Shown in pieces: positions 11,766 through 23,237 of a DNA stretch of 64,000 nucleotides. Origin of the DNA: Xenopus tropicalis (Eukaryota; Chordata; Amphibia; Anura; Pipidae); NCBI RefSeq assembly GCF_000004195.4, contig NC_030677.2, positions 174,518,019 through 174,582,018 on the forward strand. Direction: 5' to 3'. The position numbers and the translations under genes are program-made. The notes beneath the pieces were generated by a model. It saw only the letters and a program-made list of their open reading frames with translations. It was not told where the DNA came from and searched no databases. Numbering within the stretch: the stretch's first letter is position 1; the number at the start of each line of letters is the position of its first letter.

Positions 11766-11875
11766 TTAAACAGTAATTATCCCCAATAGGATTGTTTTGG
11801 CTCTAATAAGGATTAATTATATTTTAGTTGGGCCTTTCCGTAATTCGGAGCTTTCTGGATAATGGGTATGTATTT

Positions 11876-13228
11876 TACAGTTTTGTTACACTTTTATTTA
11901 TAAAAAAAAGGGAAACGTCAGAAACATTATTTTATGTGTTATAAAGACATTTTATAGAGACATATGGAAAATATAAAATACAGTTATTTTAAAATGTGAT
12001 TTTTTTTTTGTCACCTCACAAATGACTGGAGAGATTAAGCTTATTATTTTTACATTGATGTGCTTTTGGCATTGGTTAGAGCAACACTTGGCATAAGGCA
12101 CCCCACAGGTTGTTCCTTTTTGTTGGCCATCGTCCCTTCATTACAGCTACTCAATATTACACTTGCAATAAACATCATAAACACAATGTACTTGTGCCTG
12201 GGCAAATCACCGCGGCAGCTAAAAGGATGCAAGGCACATGCACACAAATCAATTGCAGAAAATTAGTACAATAAGAAAATCAAATGAGTATCACGGAAGC
12301 CAGGTTCATTTCAATTAGTTTATGCAATGAAACAAGAAAAGCATATTTGACATTTATTCTGTCATGACTAACCAAAGCAATATCCTGGTTGTGTATTCAG
12401 AAGAGTTCATTTAAATCTGCTCAGAGACTGCCGCACAGGCAGCTCCAACCATGTGAGTTTGATAATAATGTTGCTCTTTGTGCGATTCCCCCTAAATGTT
12501 AGGAATTACTCAGCTGCATTACCATACAAATACATTTGCCTGCACAGTAAATTGAGTCCATTGGCATGGAGAATGTATGCTTGGTGAGTGCCTGGCTACA
12601 TGCTAGCTCTGACATATAATGTTATTGCAAACCTTCACATTTAATGACCTCTGAATGATATAATGATAATGAACAGACAGCTAAGTATTTAAATGTATAT
12701 CAGCATTAAACAAAGGGATTTTATGCATGGTTGGGAAATATCAAACTTGTCATCATGCCATTTATACTTATCTCCCCCCGCCCCAAGGTCACAGATTCTG
12801 GTTATCATTGAATCAGAGCTTTAATGCACACATTTTGCTTAAATGTTGGTTACACCATTAACACATACAGAAACTGAACAAATGGGACAGGCAGCAGTTT
12901 CTGGATTAATTGTGGATTTATTATCAACCGCATTGCTGGAATGCCATGAGAAGAAACCTGGCAGAAACCTATCATCCTTTACGGTCAAATGTTTTTTAAC
13001 TTTGGGTTGAAGCTTTGTGACCTGGGCAGGAGACACGGGGTTGTCTTAATGTCTTCATGCTCTTTGCTATTGGTTTGTGGGTATTTGACCATTATCATGG
13101 GAGGAAGCTTAGAGGATAAGGTGCCTAGAAAATGTTAGTCCTTTTATTGCTTGGTATATAATATGCATGTTACATTGATACCCTATTGGAAGCTCTGACT
13201 CTTTTTCTATTATATCAGCCTTTGTAAG
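11876..13228. other. Unique DNA, candidate conserved non-coding block
   Basis: No gene or transposon is recognised. The segment at about 12060-12720 has balanced composition, no internal repeats, and AT-core words such as ATTTAAAT, TAATGATAATGA and TGCATTACC. It looks like slowly evolving non-coding DNA, but this is an impression and was not tested. Confidence 0.35.
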
Positions 13229-13992
13229 TGTAGGGGATCAGAGAACTCTTTCCCCTGTTTCTATGTCTGTGACATTATCCCGCCCGACTACAGACTGGGG
13301 AGGAACCCGATTGGCTGGATGCCCCAGTGCACTGTTGGGAGAGAAAGGCGTGCCTGGGTTTGGAGACAAAAATCAGGGGCGGGCCCAGCAGTTTATAAAG
13401 GGAGCCCCTGTTGTTTTGCCAGTTGAGACAGAGAGATCCAGTAAGCAATGACCATGTAAAGGCTGAGGGGAACTCTGCTTAGCAGTTGGAGTGCCAGCCT
13501 ATAACGAGAGATCTGCTACACCGCGGTCAAATGCCTTTACCCCTTGCGGATCCCCAGTGAGTGATCCATCTGAGGGAAAGATATTGAAAGTCTCCTGTGT
13601 GTGTCCCCTGTGTGAGGACAGGTGTTTTTCGTGTGCCTGCTACATGGGAGCAACTGCCATTCCAAAGGGAGAGGTACTTTGGGGCAGGTAGCGCTACCTG
13701 GGGAAACTGAAAGAGCTCTGGGGAAGGGACTTTGCCAGAACTGAACTGGGAAAGAGTATGTCCTCCAGGAGTGGAGAGTGGAACTGTGTCTTCAGAGAGA
13801 CTGAGCCAGTAGTGGCTAAAACCCCATAGGTTTCCAAAGCAGGGTTATTACAGTTTGCATGTTAATGCTGTTTTATTTTCACACCGTTATATAAAGTTGA
13901 TATTTGCTGCAAACTGTGTGTGATTATTTCCCAGTGGAAATCCCCTTGAGTTGTGCTCCTCAGTGTCCAATAGGTGGAGGCACTGCGCTACA
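13229..13992 (+). mobile_element. LTR, 764 bp, with TGTAG/CTACA ends
   Basis: It starts TGTAGGGGATCAGAG and ends GGCACTGCGCTACA. A TATA box (TTTATAAAGGG) lies at 13393-13402, with a GC-rich U3 before it and a T/A-rich stretch with TATAAA near 13890 after it. The ends match those of the solo LTR at 8925-9905. No matching target duplication is visible (GTAAG left, ATGCC right), so it may be one LTR of a deleted element. The two overlapping open frames of 62 and 66 codons are not genes. Confidence 0.65.
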
Positions 13993-15086
13993 ATGCCAGT
14001 TCCCAGTACCTTTCACCATTGCAAAGGGGAACTAAATCTGTTAATCAAGTATACAGCCCAAACTAAGTGAGTGTGCCAAGAAATGGTTACATAAGGCAGG
14101 GAGATTATACTAGTTTTTGGCCCTTCCACCACAGCTCTGCCTTCCTGTAATGTCATAGACTCACTAGCTTTAGCTTAAATATCCAATACTCCCATCCTAT
14201 TAAGTTACATAGACACAGTAACAGCCAAGACTGAGTCAAGAATTGATATGATTCATAGAATTTTCTCATGAGAAAAACAGAATTTTTTTTACTAGGAGTG
14301 ATTATTTGGAGAGAAGAAGATGTGTACCTGTATCTACTCAATCTATAATTAAGGGTTTAACTTATTTTACCCATAATAACTTTGTAACCTCATGCATCAG
14401 TAATATTATTTTTTTCTTGGCTCTCAAATTATCCATTGAATCAGCTAGTATTGGATTCTGTGGGACAATCCCATAACTTGACAGCACTCTCTGTTAAAAC
14501 CCTTTCTACATCCTAATATGGAAGCCTCCTTCCTCTTATATTAGGGGATCTCCATGTAGCCTCTTTAAAGAAATATTTGTGGTTTGGGTGTATACTCGAG
14601 CCACATTTGTACAGTGTACCCCAAATGGGAGCTAATGTATGTCAGAAAAAGGCTAGATATTTTTAAACCCCAAACACACAACTTTAAATCTATTTACATT
14701 TCAACGGAACTTACTTAACCCGGTTGCAGATAGCTTATAACAAAACAGAGAATATATATTTCATTTGGCAAATATAGAACCCATGATCAGAGGTGGAAAA
14801 ACAAATCATACTAAACAATAGCTCTGTTTTAGCAAAGGGTAAATTAAAATAAGATTTAGAGAACTCCCCATATTGACTATTACTGTTTCTATAAGGAGCT
14901 TTAACTGAATTGGGCTGCTGTATATATGTTTAAAGGATTTGTATGTGTTATGGGTAAAAAAGACAACTATGGCATGCATTCTTTTAGAAACTAGCCTGAT
15001 ATTGGATATGTGGTCACAGTTCTGCTGGGCTAAATAAGCCCCAATGTAAGAAACTTATGTTATAACTACATGACTAAAACACATGA
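13993..15086. other. AT-rich DNA with one LINE remnant
   Basis: Apart from the CR1-like relic at 14420-14575 nothing is recognised. There is no primer-binding site or gag-like frame following the LTR that ends at 13992. Confidence 0.5.
14420..14575 (-). pseudogene. Decayed CR1-like LINE ORF2 C-terminus
   Basis: On the minus strand this aligns with the better-kept fragment at 35936-36240: the block encoding FFT.RA.KLWN followed by the S.NSFK-like block, with CCCATAACTTGACAGC and AAACCCTTTCTACA as shared anchors. It is frameshifted and short. I infer it to be an old copy of the same reverse transcriptase. Confidence 0.5.
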
Positions 15087-15749
15087 GGGTTGATTCACTA
15101 AAGTGCGATAACGCATATCGCATGCTTTTTTGCGTTAAAATTGACGCTAAAAAAAACACACGATTTGCTAAAGTATTATCGCATGCATTGTCACACATCG
15201 CGTGCGTTAATTAGCGCGCAACCGCATGTGTTAATTTTACTGCATTGCGTTAGCACGCAGAAATAATACTAACGCATGATTCACAAACACTTAGATGCGC
15301 TAAATATCGCATTAGTCTGTGCGAAAATTAACACCTACTTGGGGCAGGCGATAATTATAGAAAAGTACAGTTAATGAGCTTTTGGCAACACAATAAGGAC
15401 TTTGCAGTGTGATTTATTCAAGTCTGTGTTGGCCCTAGAGTGATGCAGCCTCCAGTTTGCAGGGAAATGGTCATTTTCAAAAAAAGTAGTTTTACGAACG
15501 TAATGGTGTGTATGGCTAATATGGGGTGCGCACGATAAGTAGCGCTCTGCATTAATTAGCACACTTTGCATCAAATAACGAACGGAAATAGTCTTTGCAA
15601 CTTAAATAACGCAAACAGCATCGCGTCTAAATTAACGCAAATATTCTTTTAGTGAATCATGCGTTAAGAAGCGAAAAATTAGACGCAATACATTTTTTAA
15701 CACATGCTATAAATAGCGCTCCTTGTAACGCACTTTAGTGAATCAGCCC
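15087..15749. mobile_element. MITE, GATTCACTAAAG family, 663 bp
   Basis: The ends are inverted: GGGTTGATTCACTAAAGTGC and GCACTTTAGTGAATCAGCCC. The outer parts are rich in GCGATA/TATCGC words. A central core of about 210 bp (AACACCTACTTGGGGCAGGC to AGTTTTACGAACG) is far more similar to the copy at 23897-24487 than the arms are. No coding content. Confidence 0.9.
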
Positions 15750-15753
15750 TATG

Positions 15754-16085
15754 TACAGGTATAGGACCTGTTATCCAGAATGCTCGAGACCTGGGGTTTT
15801 CCGGATAAGGGATCTTTCCGTAATTTGGATCTCCATTACTTAAGTCTGTTAAAAATCATTTAAATATTGAATAAACCCAATATTTTGCCTCCAATAAGGA
15901 TTAATTATGTCTTAGTTGGGATCAAGTACAAAGTTCTGTTTTATTATTACAGAGAGAAAGGAAATCATTTTTAAAAATTAGAATTATTTGCTTGTAATGG
16001 GCTTTCCGTAAATCCGTAATTCGGAACTTTCTGGATAAGGGGTTTCCGGATAAGGGGTTTCCGGATAAGGGATTCCATACCTGTA
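15754..16085 (+). mobile_element. TACAGGTAT-type MITE, best copy
   Basis: It starts TACAGGTATAGGACCTGTTA and ends GGGATTCCATACCTGTA. Near the right end GGGGTTTCCGGATAA is present twice in tandem (16038-16069). It begins 4 bp after the end of the preceding MITE. Other copies: 1321-1612, 10536-11875, 17051-17129. Confidence 0.9.
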
Positions 16086-17050
16086 CATTTTTAAAATGTA
16101 TTTTATATTCTACTTTTATTAGTGGACCAGACATATAAGTTGTCATTAAGGATAATTTCATGATGTTGGCCCTTCTTCCAATATTTTTCCTCAGTATACA
16201 GATATGTTTTCAATTCATCCCCATTTTTTCTTATATCTGAAAAATGTATTATTAAATTATAAACATTAACACATTGTTTTTTGTAAAATCCTTCAGTGGT
16301 TAAGTTGGAACACAGTAAAACCTTTAATTGTGCCAATGTATGACATTAATTGGATTTAAAAACTGTTATTCACTTTGTCGTGCAATCTGAAGTACTTAGA
16401 AGTCTGTCTCTGTACAACAATCTTTATATTCACCCTTGGCAAAGAGAAATAACAAATAAAATTAAAGAAACATTTGGAGCATGTAAGCACTGCAGTGTAT
16501 TTCAATTACATGTAGGAAAAGGTAATTGGTGTTGGCAGCTTACGAATAGATATCAGTCAAGAAGTCAGTTGCGTTTGTGTAGTCCACTTCCCAAGCAATT
16601 CCCAATGTCATACACATCTCTTCCTAGAATTCCATGTGTAGTTATATCCTTATGCATGTGCAGTGTTATGGGGGTGAATAACTAGGGTTATTAGCCTATG
16701 ATTGTTAGCAGGCATACGCTGGCACATCATTCCTTGACAGCTATAGCAAGTGCTTGTTTTCTCAGCTAAGATACATGTGGTTTAAATTATGAGAACTACC
16801 TGTTTCATATAGGGGGTAGAAAACAAATATCAGTTAGGAAACAACGGTACAAAAAAACATTTTTAAACTTTCTTTGCTGTTACTTGATATATAAAGCATT
16901 TGTGTTTGATTTTGGTTTCCATTTGCATTTGCTTGTGATATGTTTCACTATGTCTTTCCTTGGCCAAAATAAATGTTCGCGCCCATCACTGATCATGGCC
17001 ATTGTACATCCTGCCCAGCACCAAAGTGGTTGACAAATGTGCCCGGGACA
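16086..17050. other. AT-rich DNA, nothing recognised
   Basis: A plus-strand frame of 111 codons at 16350-16685 has no recognisable domain or splice context and is treated as chance. No RNA gene or repeat family is recognised. Confidence 0.5.
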
Positions 17051-17129
17051 CAATCCAAATTACGGAAAGATCCCGTATCTGGAATACTCTTGGTCCCGAG
17101 CATTCTGGATAACGGGTCCTATACCTGTA
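17051..17129 (-). mobile_element. TACAGGTAT-type MITE, terminal fragment
   Basis: On the minus strand it reads TACAGGTATAGGACCCGTTA through CCGTAATTTGGATTG, so only the first 80 or so bases of the family remain. It lies just upstream of the large piggyBac-like element. Confidence 0.8.
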
Positions 17130-17185
17130 CATCCTACAGGAATGCAATAAAGTACCAGCTCTATGTAAACAGACTAGTGGTTTAA

Positions 17186-17445
17186 CTCTTTTACTGCCAA
17201 GCACGTATGGCATACGTGCTGGCAGTAAAAGGGCTTAAACGCCAACGACGTGTCTCATACGCCGTTGGCGTTTAAGCGCTGCCCTCTGCAGCGGCGGCAT
17301 GTGCCGCCGCTGCAGAGGGCTTCTAACAATGACAGCCCCCCTGGGCAATGTGCCAGGGGGGCTGTCATCAGGGTCCTGCGAGCCGATCGCTCGCAGGACC
17401 CTCCAGGAAGCAGCAGACGCGATCGCATCGCGTCTGCTGCTTCCT
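17186..17445. repeat. Six consecutive hairpins
   Basis: Six perfect or near-perfect palindromes sit end to end: about 17187-17233 (includes the terminal repeat itself), 17234-17276, 17281-17320 (19-bp arms, 2-nt loop), 17331-17366, 17371-17401 (12-bp arms) and 17405-17445 (19-bp arms, 3-nt loop). Composition is GC-rich against AT-rich flanks. No counterpart exists at the right end of the element. Confidence 0.95.
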
Positions 17446-17519
17446 GCTTCCTCCCTCTCCCCCAGCGCCGGCCCAAATGAGGAAGGAGCGATCGGGTCTT
17501 CAGGAACAGGTAAGGAGTT

Positions 17520-17780
17520 TTTTTTTTATTGCATTTACACACTTTTACACACTTATACACACATTTACATACATTTATACACACTTACATACATTTACAC
17601 ACACTTACAGCACACATTTTAGCATTTTTTTTTTTTTCATTTTTCACACTTTTATACACTTATTTACACTCATATACACACTTACACACTATCACACAAC
17701 TTTTACACATGTACACACATGTATACACAAACACTTTGGTTTTTTTTTGTTTTGCTTTTTTTTTTTTTTTTTTTTCATTT
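17520..17780 (+). repeat. Low-complexity TACACA/ATACA and T-run zone
   Basis: Degenerate TTTACACAC/TTATACACA words run to about 17730, then T-runs at 17741-17775. Open frames of 107-159 codons crossing it are low-complexity artefacts. Confidence 0.9.
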
Positions 17781-17969
17781 TACCACTTTGTTTTTATTTT
17801 CTTTTACCTAAAAACTGTTTATTTTGACAGCGTAACTATTGGATCAGATATTCTGGCCACTAATTACACTGTCATGTAACTTATTTTGTTGTTTCACTGA
17901 TTTGCACAATTTTTGTGGTTTTATCACATTTTATCCCTGTATAAGTGTTCCTGATCTGTTTTTAGCGTA

Positions 17970-20900
17970 GCTTTGCCAGGTGTAACTTTGGTGTACAAAA
18001 ATAACTTTACCTATTTTGAATTCATCAGAATGTGTACTTTCCAAAAATATATGGTTTTCTGGGGGTCACTGTATAGTTAGGGGGGTTACTGCACATAATA
18101 CACTGACAGGGGGCTCTGTGTGCAAAAGCTGAGTTGGCAGGCGAGAAATCCTTATGCGCTATTTTCATTTTGGGTTCAGTACATACCGCAGACTTTGGTA
18201 TATCTATGCATATTGGGCATCAAACTGTTCAGTAGGCCTCTGGTGTTCCTATTTGGGGTGACTTGCCTTTGTACGCAAGAAATTGTGTGAGATAAATGCG
18301 GCAAATTGCAACATTTTTAGGCGATTTTCTGAAATGTCATAAAAACCGATAACTTTAGGAAAGCTTTGCGGCTTGGTACTTTGGTGTAGAAAGGACTCTT
18401 TACCCTTGTTGGATTTGTCAGAATGTGTACTTTCCAAAAATATATGGTTTTGTGGGGGTCTCTGTATAGTTAGGGGAAGTTTTGGCACATAATACACTGA
18501 CAGGGGGCTCTGTGTGCAAAAGCTGAGCTGGCAGGCGAGAAATCCTTATGCGCTATTTTCATTTAGGGTTCAGTACATACCGCAGACTTTGGTATATCTA
18601 TGCATATTGGGCATCAAACTGTTCAGTAGGCCTCTGGTGTTCCTATTTGGGGTGACTTGCCTTTGTACGCAAGAAATTGTTTGAGATAAATGCGGCAAAT
18701 TGCAACATTTTTAGGCGATTTTCTGAAATGTCATAAAAACCGATAACTTTAGGAAAGCTTTGCGGCTTGGTACTTTGGTGTAGAAAGGACTCTTTACCCT
18801 TGTTGGATTTGTCAGAATGTGTACTTTCCAAAAATATATGGTTTTGTGGTGGTCTCTGTATAGTTAGGGGAAGTTTTGGCACATAATACACTGACAGGGG
18901 GCTCTGTGTGCAAAAGCTGAGCTGGCAGGCGAGAAATCCTTATGCGTTATTTTCATTTAGGGTTCAGTACATACTGCAGACTTTGGTATATCTATGCATA
19001 TTGGGCATCAAACTGTTCAGTAGGCCTCTGGTGTTCCTATTTGGGGTGACTTGCCTTTGTACGCAAGAAATTGTGTGAGATAAATGCGACAAATTGCAAC
19101 ATTTTTAGGCGATTTTCTGAAATGTCATAAAAACCAATAACTTTAGGAAAGCTCTGCAGATTGGTACTTTGGTGTAGAAAGGACTCTTTACCCTTGTTGG
19201 ATTTGTCAGAATGTGTACTTTCCAAAAATATATGGTTTTGTGGGGGATCTGTATAGTTAGGGGAAGTTTTGGCACATAATACACTGACAGGGGGCTCTGT
19301 GTGCAAAAGCTGAGCTGGCAGGCGAGAAATCCTTATGCGCTATTTTCATTTAGGGTTCAGTACATACCGCAGACTTTGGTATATCTATGCATATTGGGCA
19401 TCAAACTGTTCAGTAGGCCTCTGGTGTTCCTATTTGGGGTGACTAGCCTTTGTACGCAAGAAATTGTGTGAGATAAATGCGACAAATTGCAACATTTTTA
19501 GGCGATTTTCTGAAATGTCATAAAAACCAATAACTTTAGGAAAGCTCTGCAGATTGGTACTTTGGTGTAGAAAGGACTCTTTACCCTTGTTGGATTTGTC
19601 AGAATGTGTACTTTCCAAAAATATATGGTTTTGTGGGGGATCTGTATAGTTAGGGGAAGTTTTGGCACATAATACACTGACAGGGGGCTCTGTGTGCAAA
19701 AGCTGAGCTGGCAGGCGAGAAATCCTTATGCGCTATTTTCATTTAGGGTTCAGTACATACCGCAGACTTTGGTATATCTATGCATATTGGGCATCAAACT
19801 GTTCAGTAGGCCTCTGGTGTTCCTATTTGGGGTGACTTGCCTTTGTACGCAAGAAATTGTGTGAGATAAATGCGACAAATTGCAACATTTTAGGCGATTT
19901 TCTGAAATGTCATAAAAACCAATAACTTTAGGAAAGCTCTGCAGATTGGTACTTTGGTGTAGAAAGGACTCTTTACCCTTGTTGGATTTGTCAGAATGTG
20001 TACTTTCCAAAAATATATGGTTTTGTGGGGGTCACTGTATGGTTAGGGGAAGTTTTGGCACATAATACACTGACAGGGGGCTCTGTGTGCAAAAGCTGAG
20101 CTGGCAGGCGAGAAATCCTTATGCGCTATTCTCATTTTGGGTTCAGTACATACCGCAGACTTTGGTATATCTATGCATATTGGGCATCAAACTGTTCAGT
20201 AGACCTCTGGTGTTCCTTTTTGGGGTGATTTGTCTTTATCTGATCTTTATCAAGAAATTGTGAGAGATAAATGCGGCAAATTGCAACATTTTTATGCGAT
20301 TTTCGAAATGTCATATAAATCTGCAAACTTAGGAAAGCTTTACAGCTTGGTACTTTGTAGCAATAAGAAATATTTACCCATTATAGATTCGGGGGGATGT
20401 GTATTTTCCAAAAATATATGGCTTTCTGGGGTGAATGTACTTTTTTTGTAGCATTATCCCACATAAAGGATGTAAATGTGTTGATTTTGCAGGAGCTGAA
20501 ATGATAGATCATATGGGGGTATGTTCCCATTGGGGCCCCTACATGCCACATACTTAGGTAAACCTATACATATTGGGCATCAAACTGTTCAGTGGACCCC
20601 TGGCGTTCAAATTTAGGGTGTTTTATCTTGGTACCTAACACTATGTGGGAGATAAGATGCTGCAAAGTGGAAGCTTTGAGGGGATTTTTGGAAATGTCAT
20701 CAAAATTGCTAACTTTAGAAAAGCTGTGCGGCTTGGTACTTTGGAGTAGAAAGACATGGGTACCCATTTTAGATTCGGGGGAATGTGTACTTTCCAAAAA
20801 TATATGACTTTCTGGGGTGAGCGTACTTTTTTGTAGCTTTATCCCACATATAATGATGTAAATGTGTTGATTTTGCATGAGCTGAAATGACAGAAATGAC

Positions 20901-22560
20901 AGTATATATGGGGGTATGTTCACATTGGGGCCCCTACATGCCACATACTTAGGTAAACCTATACATATTGGGCATCAAACTGTTCAGTGGACCCCTGGCG
21001 TTCAAATTCAGGGTGTTTTATCTTGGTACCTAATGCTATGTGGGAGATAAGATGCTTCAAAATGGAAGCTTTGAGGGGATTTTTGGAAATGTCATCAAAA
21101 TTGCTAACTTTAGAAAAGCTGTGCGGCTTGGTACTTTGGAGTAGAAAGACATGGGTACCCATTTTAGATTCGGGGGAATGTGTACTTTCCAAAAATATAT
21201 GGCTTTCTGGGGTGAGCGTACTTTTTTGTAGCTTTATCTCACATATAATGATGTAAATGTGTTGATTTTGCAGGAGCTGAAATGACAGAAATGACAGTAT
21301 ATATGGGGGTATGTTCACATTCGGGCCCCTACATGCCACATACTTGGGTAAACCTATACATATTGGGCATCAAACTGTTCAGTGGACCCCTGGTGTTCAA
21401 ATTCAGGGTGTTTTATCTTGGTACCTAATGCTATGTGGGAGATAAGATGCTGCAAAGTGGAAGCTTTGAGGGGATTTTTGGAAATGTCATCAAAATTGCT
21501 AACTTTAGAAAAGCTGTGCGGCTTGGTACTTTGGAGTAGAAAGACATGGGTACCCATTTTAGATTCGGGGGAATGTGTACTTTCCAAAAATATATGACTT
21601 TCTGGGGTGAGCGTACTTTTTTGTAGCTTTATCCCACATATAATGATGTAAATGTGTTGATTTTGCAGGAGCTGAAATGACAGAAATGACAGTATATATG
21701 GGGGTATGTTCACATTGGGGCCCCTACATGCCACATACTTAGGTAAACCTATACATATTGGGCATCAAACTGTTCAGTGGACCCCTGGCGTTCAAATTCA
21801 GGGTGTTTTATCTTGGTACCTAATGCTATGTGGGAGATAAGATGCTTCAAAGTGGAAGCTTTGAGGGGATTTTTGGAAATGTCATCAAAATTGCTAACTT
21901 TAGAAAAGCTGTGCGGCTTGGTACTTTGGAGTAGAAAGACATGGGTACCCATTTTAGATTCGGGGGAATGTGTACTTTCCAAAAATATATGACTTTCTGG
22001 GGTGAGCATACTTTTTACTAGCTTTATCCCACATATAATGATGTAAATGTGTTGATTTTGCAGAAGCTGAAATGACAGAAATGACAGTTCATATGGGGTA
22101 TGTTCACATTGGGGCCCCTACATGCCACATACTTAGGTAAACCTATACATATTGGGCATCAAACTGTTCAGTGGACCCCAGGCATTCATATTTAGGGTGT
22201 TTTATTTGGTTACTTTATGACCTGTAGGAGATAAGATACTATAGACTGGAAGCTTTGAAGCGATTTTTTAAAAAAATCACAAATTATGATAAAAACCAAT
22301 AACTTTAGGAAAGCATTGCGACTTGATAGTTTGGAGTAGACAGACAGTTGTGCCTATTCTGTATTCCCCAGAATCTGTTCTTTCCAAAAATGTACAATTT
22401 TCTGGGATAAACCTTCTGTTAGTGGAATTTTGGCCTTGAAATCCAAAGTATGCAGTTTTTTTGGAGCAGTGCTTTGGGAATTTGGTAGTGTACTGCTGGG
22501 AGTTTTTGACCTATACAAGTGAGAAATCTCCATAAAACTATATATATTTGGTATTGGCAC
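17970..22560. repeat. 394-bp tandem satellite array, two subfamilies
   Basis: The marker TATTGGGCATCAAACTGTTC recurs at 18211, 18605, 18999, 19392, 19785, 20178, 20571, 20966, 21361, 21756 and 22150, so the spacing is 393-395 bp. Monomers up to about 20200 form subfamily A (CACTGACAGGGGGCTC present). Monomers from about 20560 form subfamily B (ACATGCCACATACTTAGG, GCGTTCAAATT). The monomer between is intermediate. A degenerate twelfth lies near 22545. Minus-strand frames of 82-126 codons recur in each monomer, but a 395-bp period cannot keep frame. Confidence 0.95.
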
Positions 22561-22996
22561 GTTCAGGAGACATGGGACTTTCCAAATCAGTTGTATATTC
22601 GTGCATAAAATAATTTTTGTTTCTAGTATGTGTGATTATATTATGGAAAATTTGATTTTTTTTGCATTTTTAGACATTTAGAAGCCTATATCTTGTTACA
22701 GAATTGGAATTACACAAAAATTCTACCATATTTTGAAAGCTTAGGTTGTTCTGAAAAAAACGATATATTGTTTTCCTTGGTAAACTAAAAGTCCCCCCGA
22801 GGAAAGGCCCCTAAAGTGAAACAGTGCAAAATGTTCAAAAACTGTCTGGCAATACAAGTTCCGTTTTGACCAAAATGGCTGGCAGTAAAAGGGTTAATCA
22901 GAGCTTCCAAAATTCTTTTTGCCATCTTGATTTTACACGATTGGATTTTTGTTTCCAATGGTGACTGCACTCCATGCACTTAATGATAGCTAGTGG

Positions 22997-23229
22997 CAGG
23001 GTCGGACTGGGCCCTAGTGGGCCCCGGGGGCCCAGTCCGACCTTTGCCAGTGCTCCCCCTTATGACTGTTCCTCCGCTGACGTGTTCAATTTATACGCGC
23101 TTGGGGAGGACGTCGGGGGGGGTTAGGGGGGCCCCTGGGGGGGGGGTAGGGGACACGGCTGGCTGGGGAACCTGCAGGGCCTGTTGGGCGGGAGCCCCGG
23201 TGGGCCCTGCACCCCCCAGTCCAACCCTG
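22997..23229 (+). mobile_element. hAT-type GC-rich element with perfect 8-bp duplication
   Basis: It begins CAGGGTCGGACTGGGCCC and ends CCCCCAGTCCAACCCTG (inverted ends). The identical octamer GCTAGTGG flanks it at 22989-22996 and 23230-23237. The sequence is very GC-rich with G-runs at 23117-23149. Shorter homologous copy: 6914-7155. Confidence 0.9.
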
Positions 23230-23237
23230 GCTAGTGG

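Larger units (their letters stand above)
10536..11875 (+). mobile_element. TACAGGTAT-type MITE split by a TTAA element
   Basis: The left part (10536-10635) runs TACAGGTATGGGGCCCATTA to a TTTAAA. The right part (11766-11875) resumes with CAGTAATTATCCCCAATAGG and reaches TTTCCGTAATTCGGAGC. Comparison with the intact copy at 15754-16085 shows the two parts are one element interrupted at its internal TTAA. The extreme right end is degenerate. Confidence 0.8.
17186..22893. mobile_element. Large non-coding piggyBac-like element, 5.7 kb
   Basis: TTAA lies at both borders (17182-17185 and 22894-22897). The ends are CTCTTTTACTGCCA on the left and, reverse-complemented, CCCTTTTACTGCCA on the right. 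TTAA duplication and this terminus match the Xenopus piggyBac group (Uribo/TxpB, known end CCYTTTBMCTGCCA as I recall it). The interior holds six hairpins, a TACACA/T-rich zone (17520-17780) and an array of 394-bp monomers. No transposase frame is present. The size is large for a non-autonomous element. Confidence 0.8.

Noticed and set aside
13263..13691. Two 62-66-codon frames as a possible small retroviral protein
   Set aside because: They are inside the LTR (U3/R region) and have no recognisable gag or accessory motif.
17299..17879. Plus-strand frames of 107-159 codons with His/Thr/Phe-rich translation
   Set aside because: They translate the hairpin block and a TACACA/T-rich low-complexity zone.
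20564..22009. Minus-strand 126-codon frames repeated in successive monomers
   Set aside because: They recur only because the 395-bp monomers are near-identical. The frame stops in each monomer and does not match any known domain. No start context or splice sites were seen.
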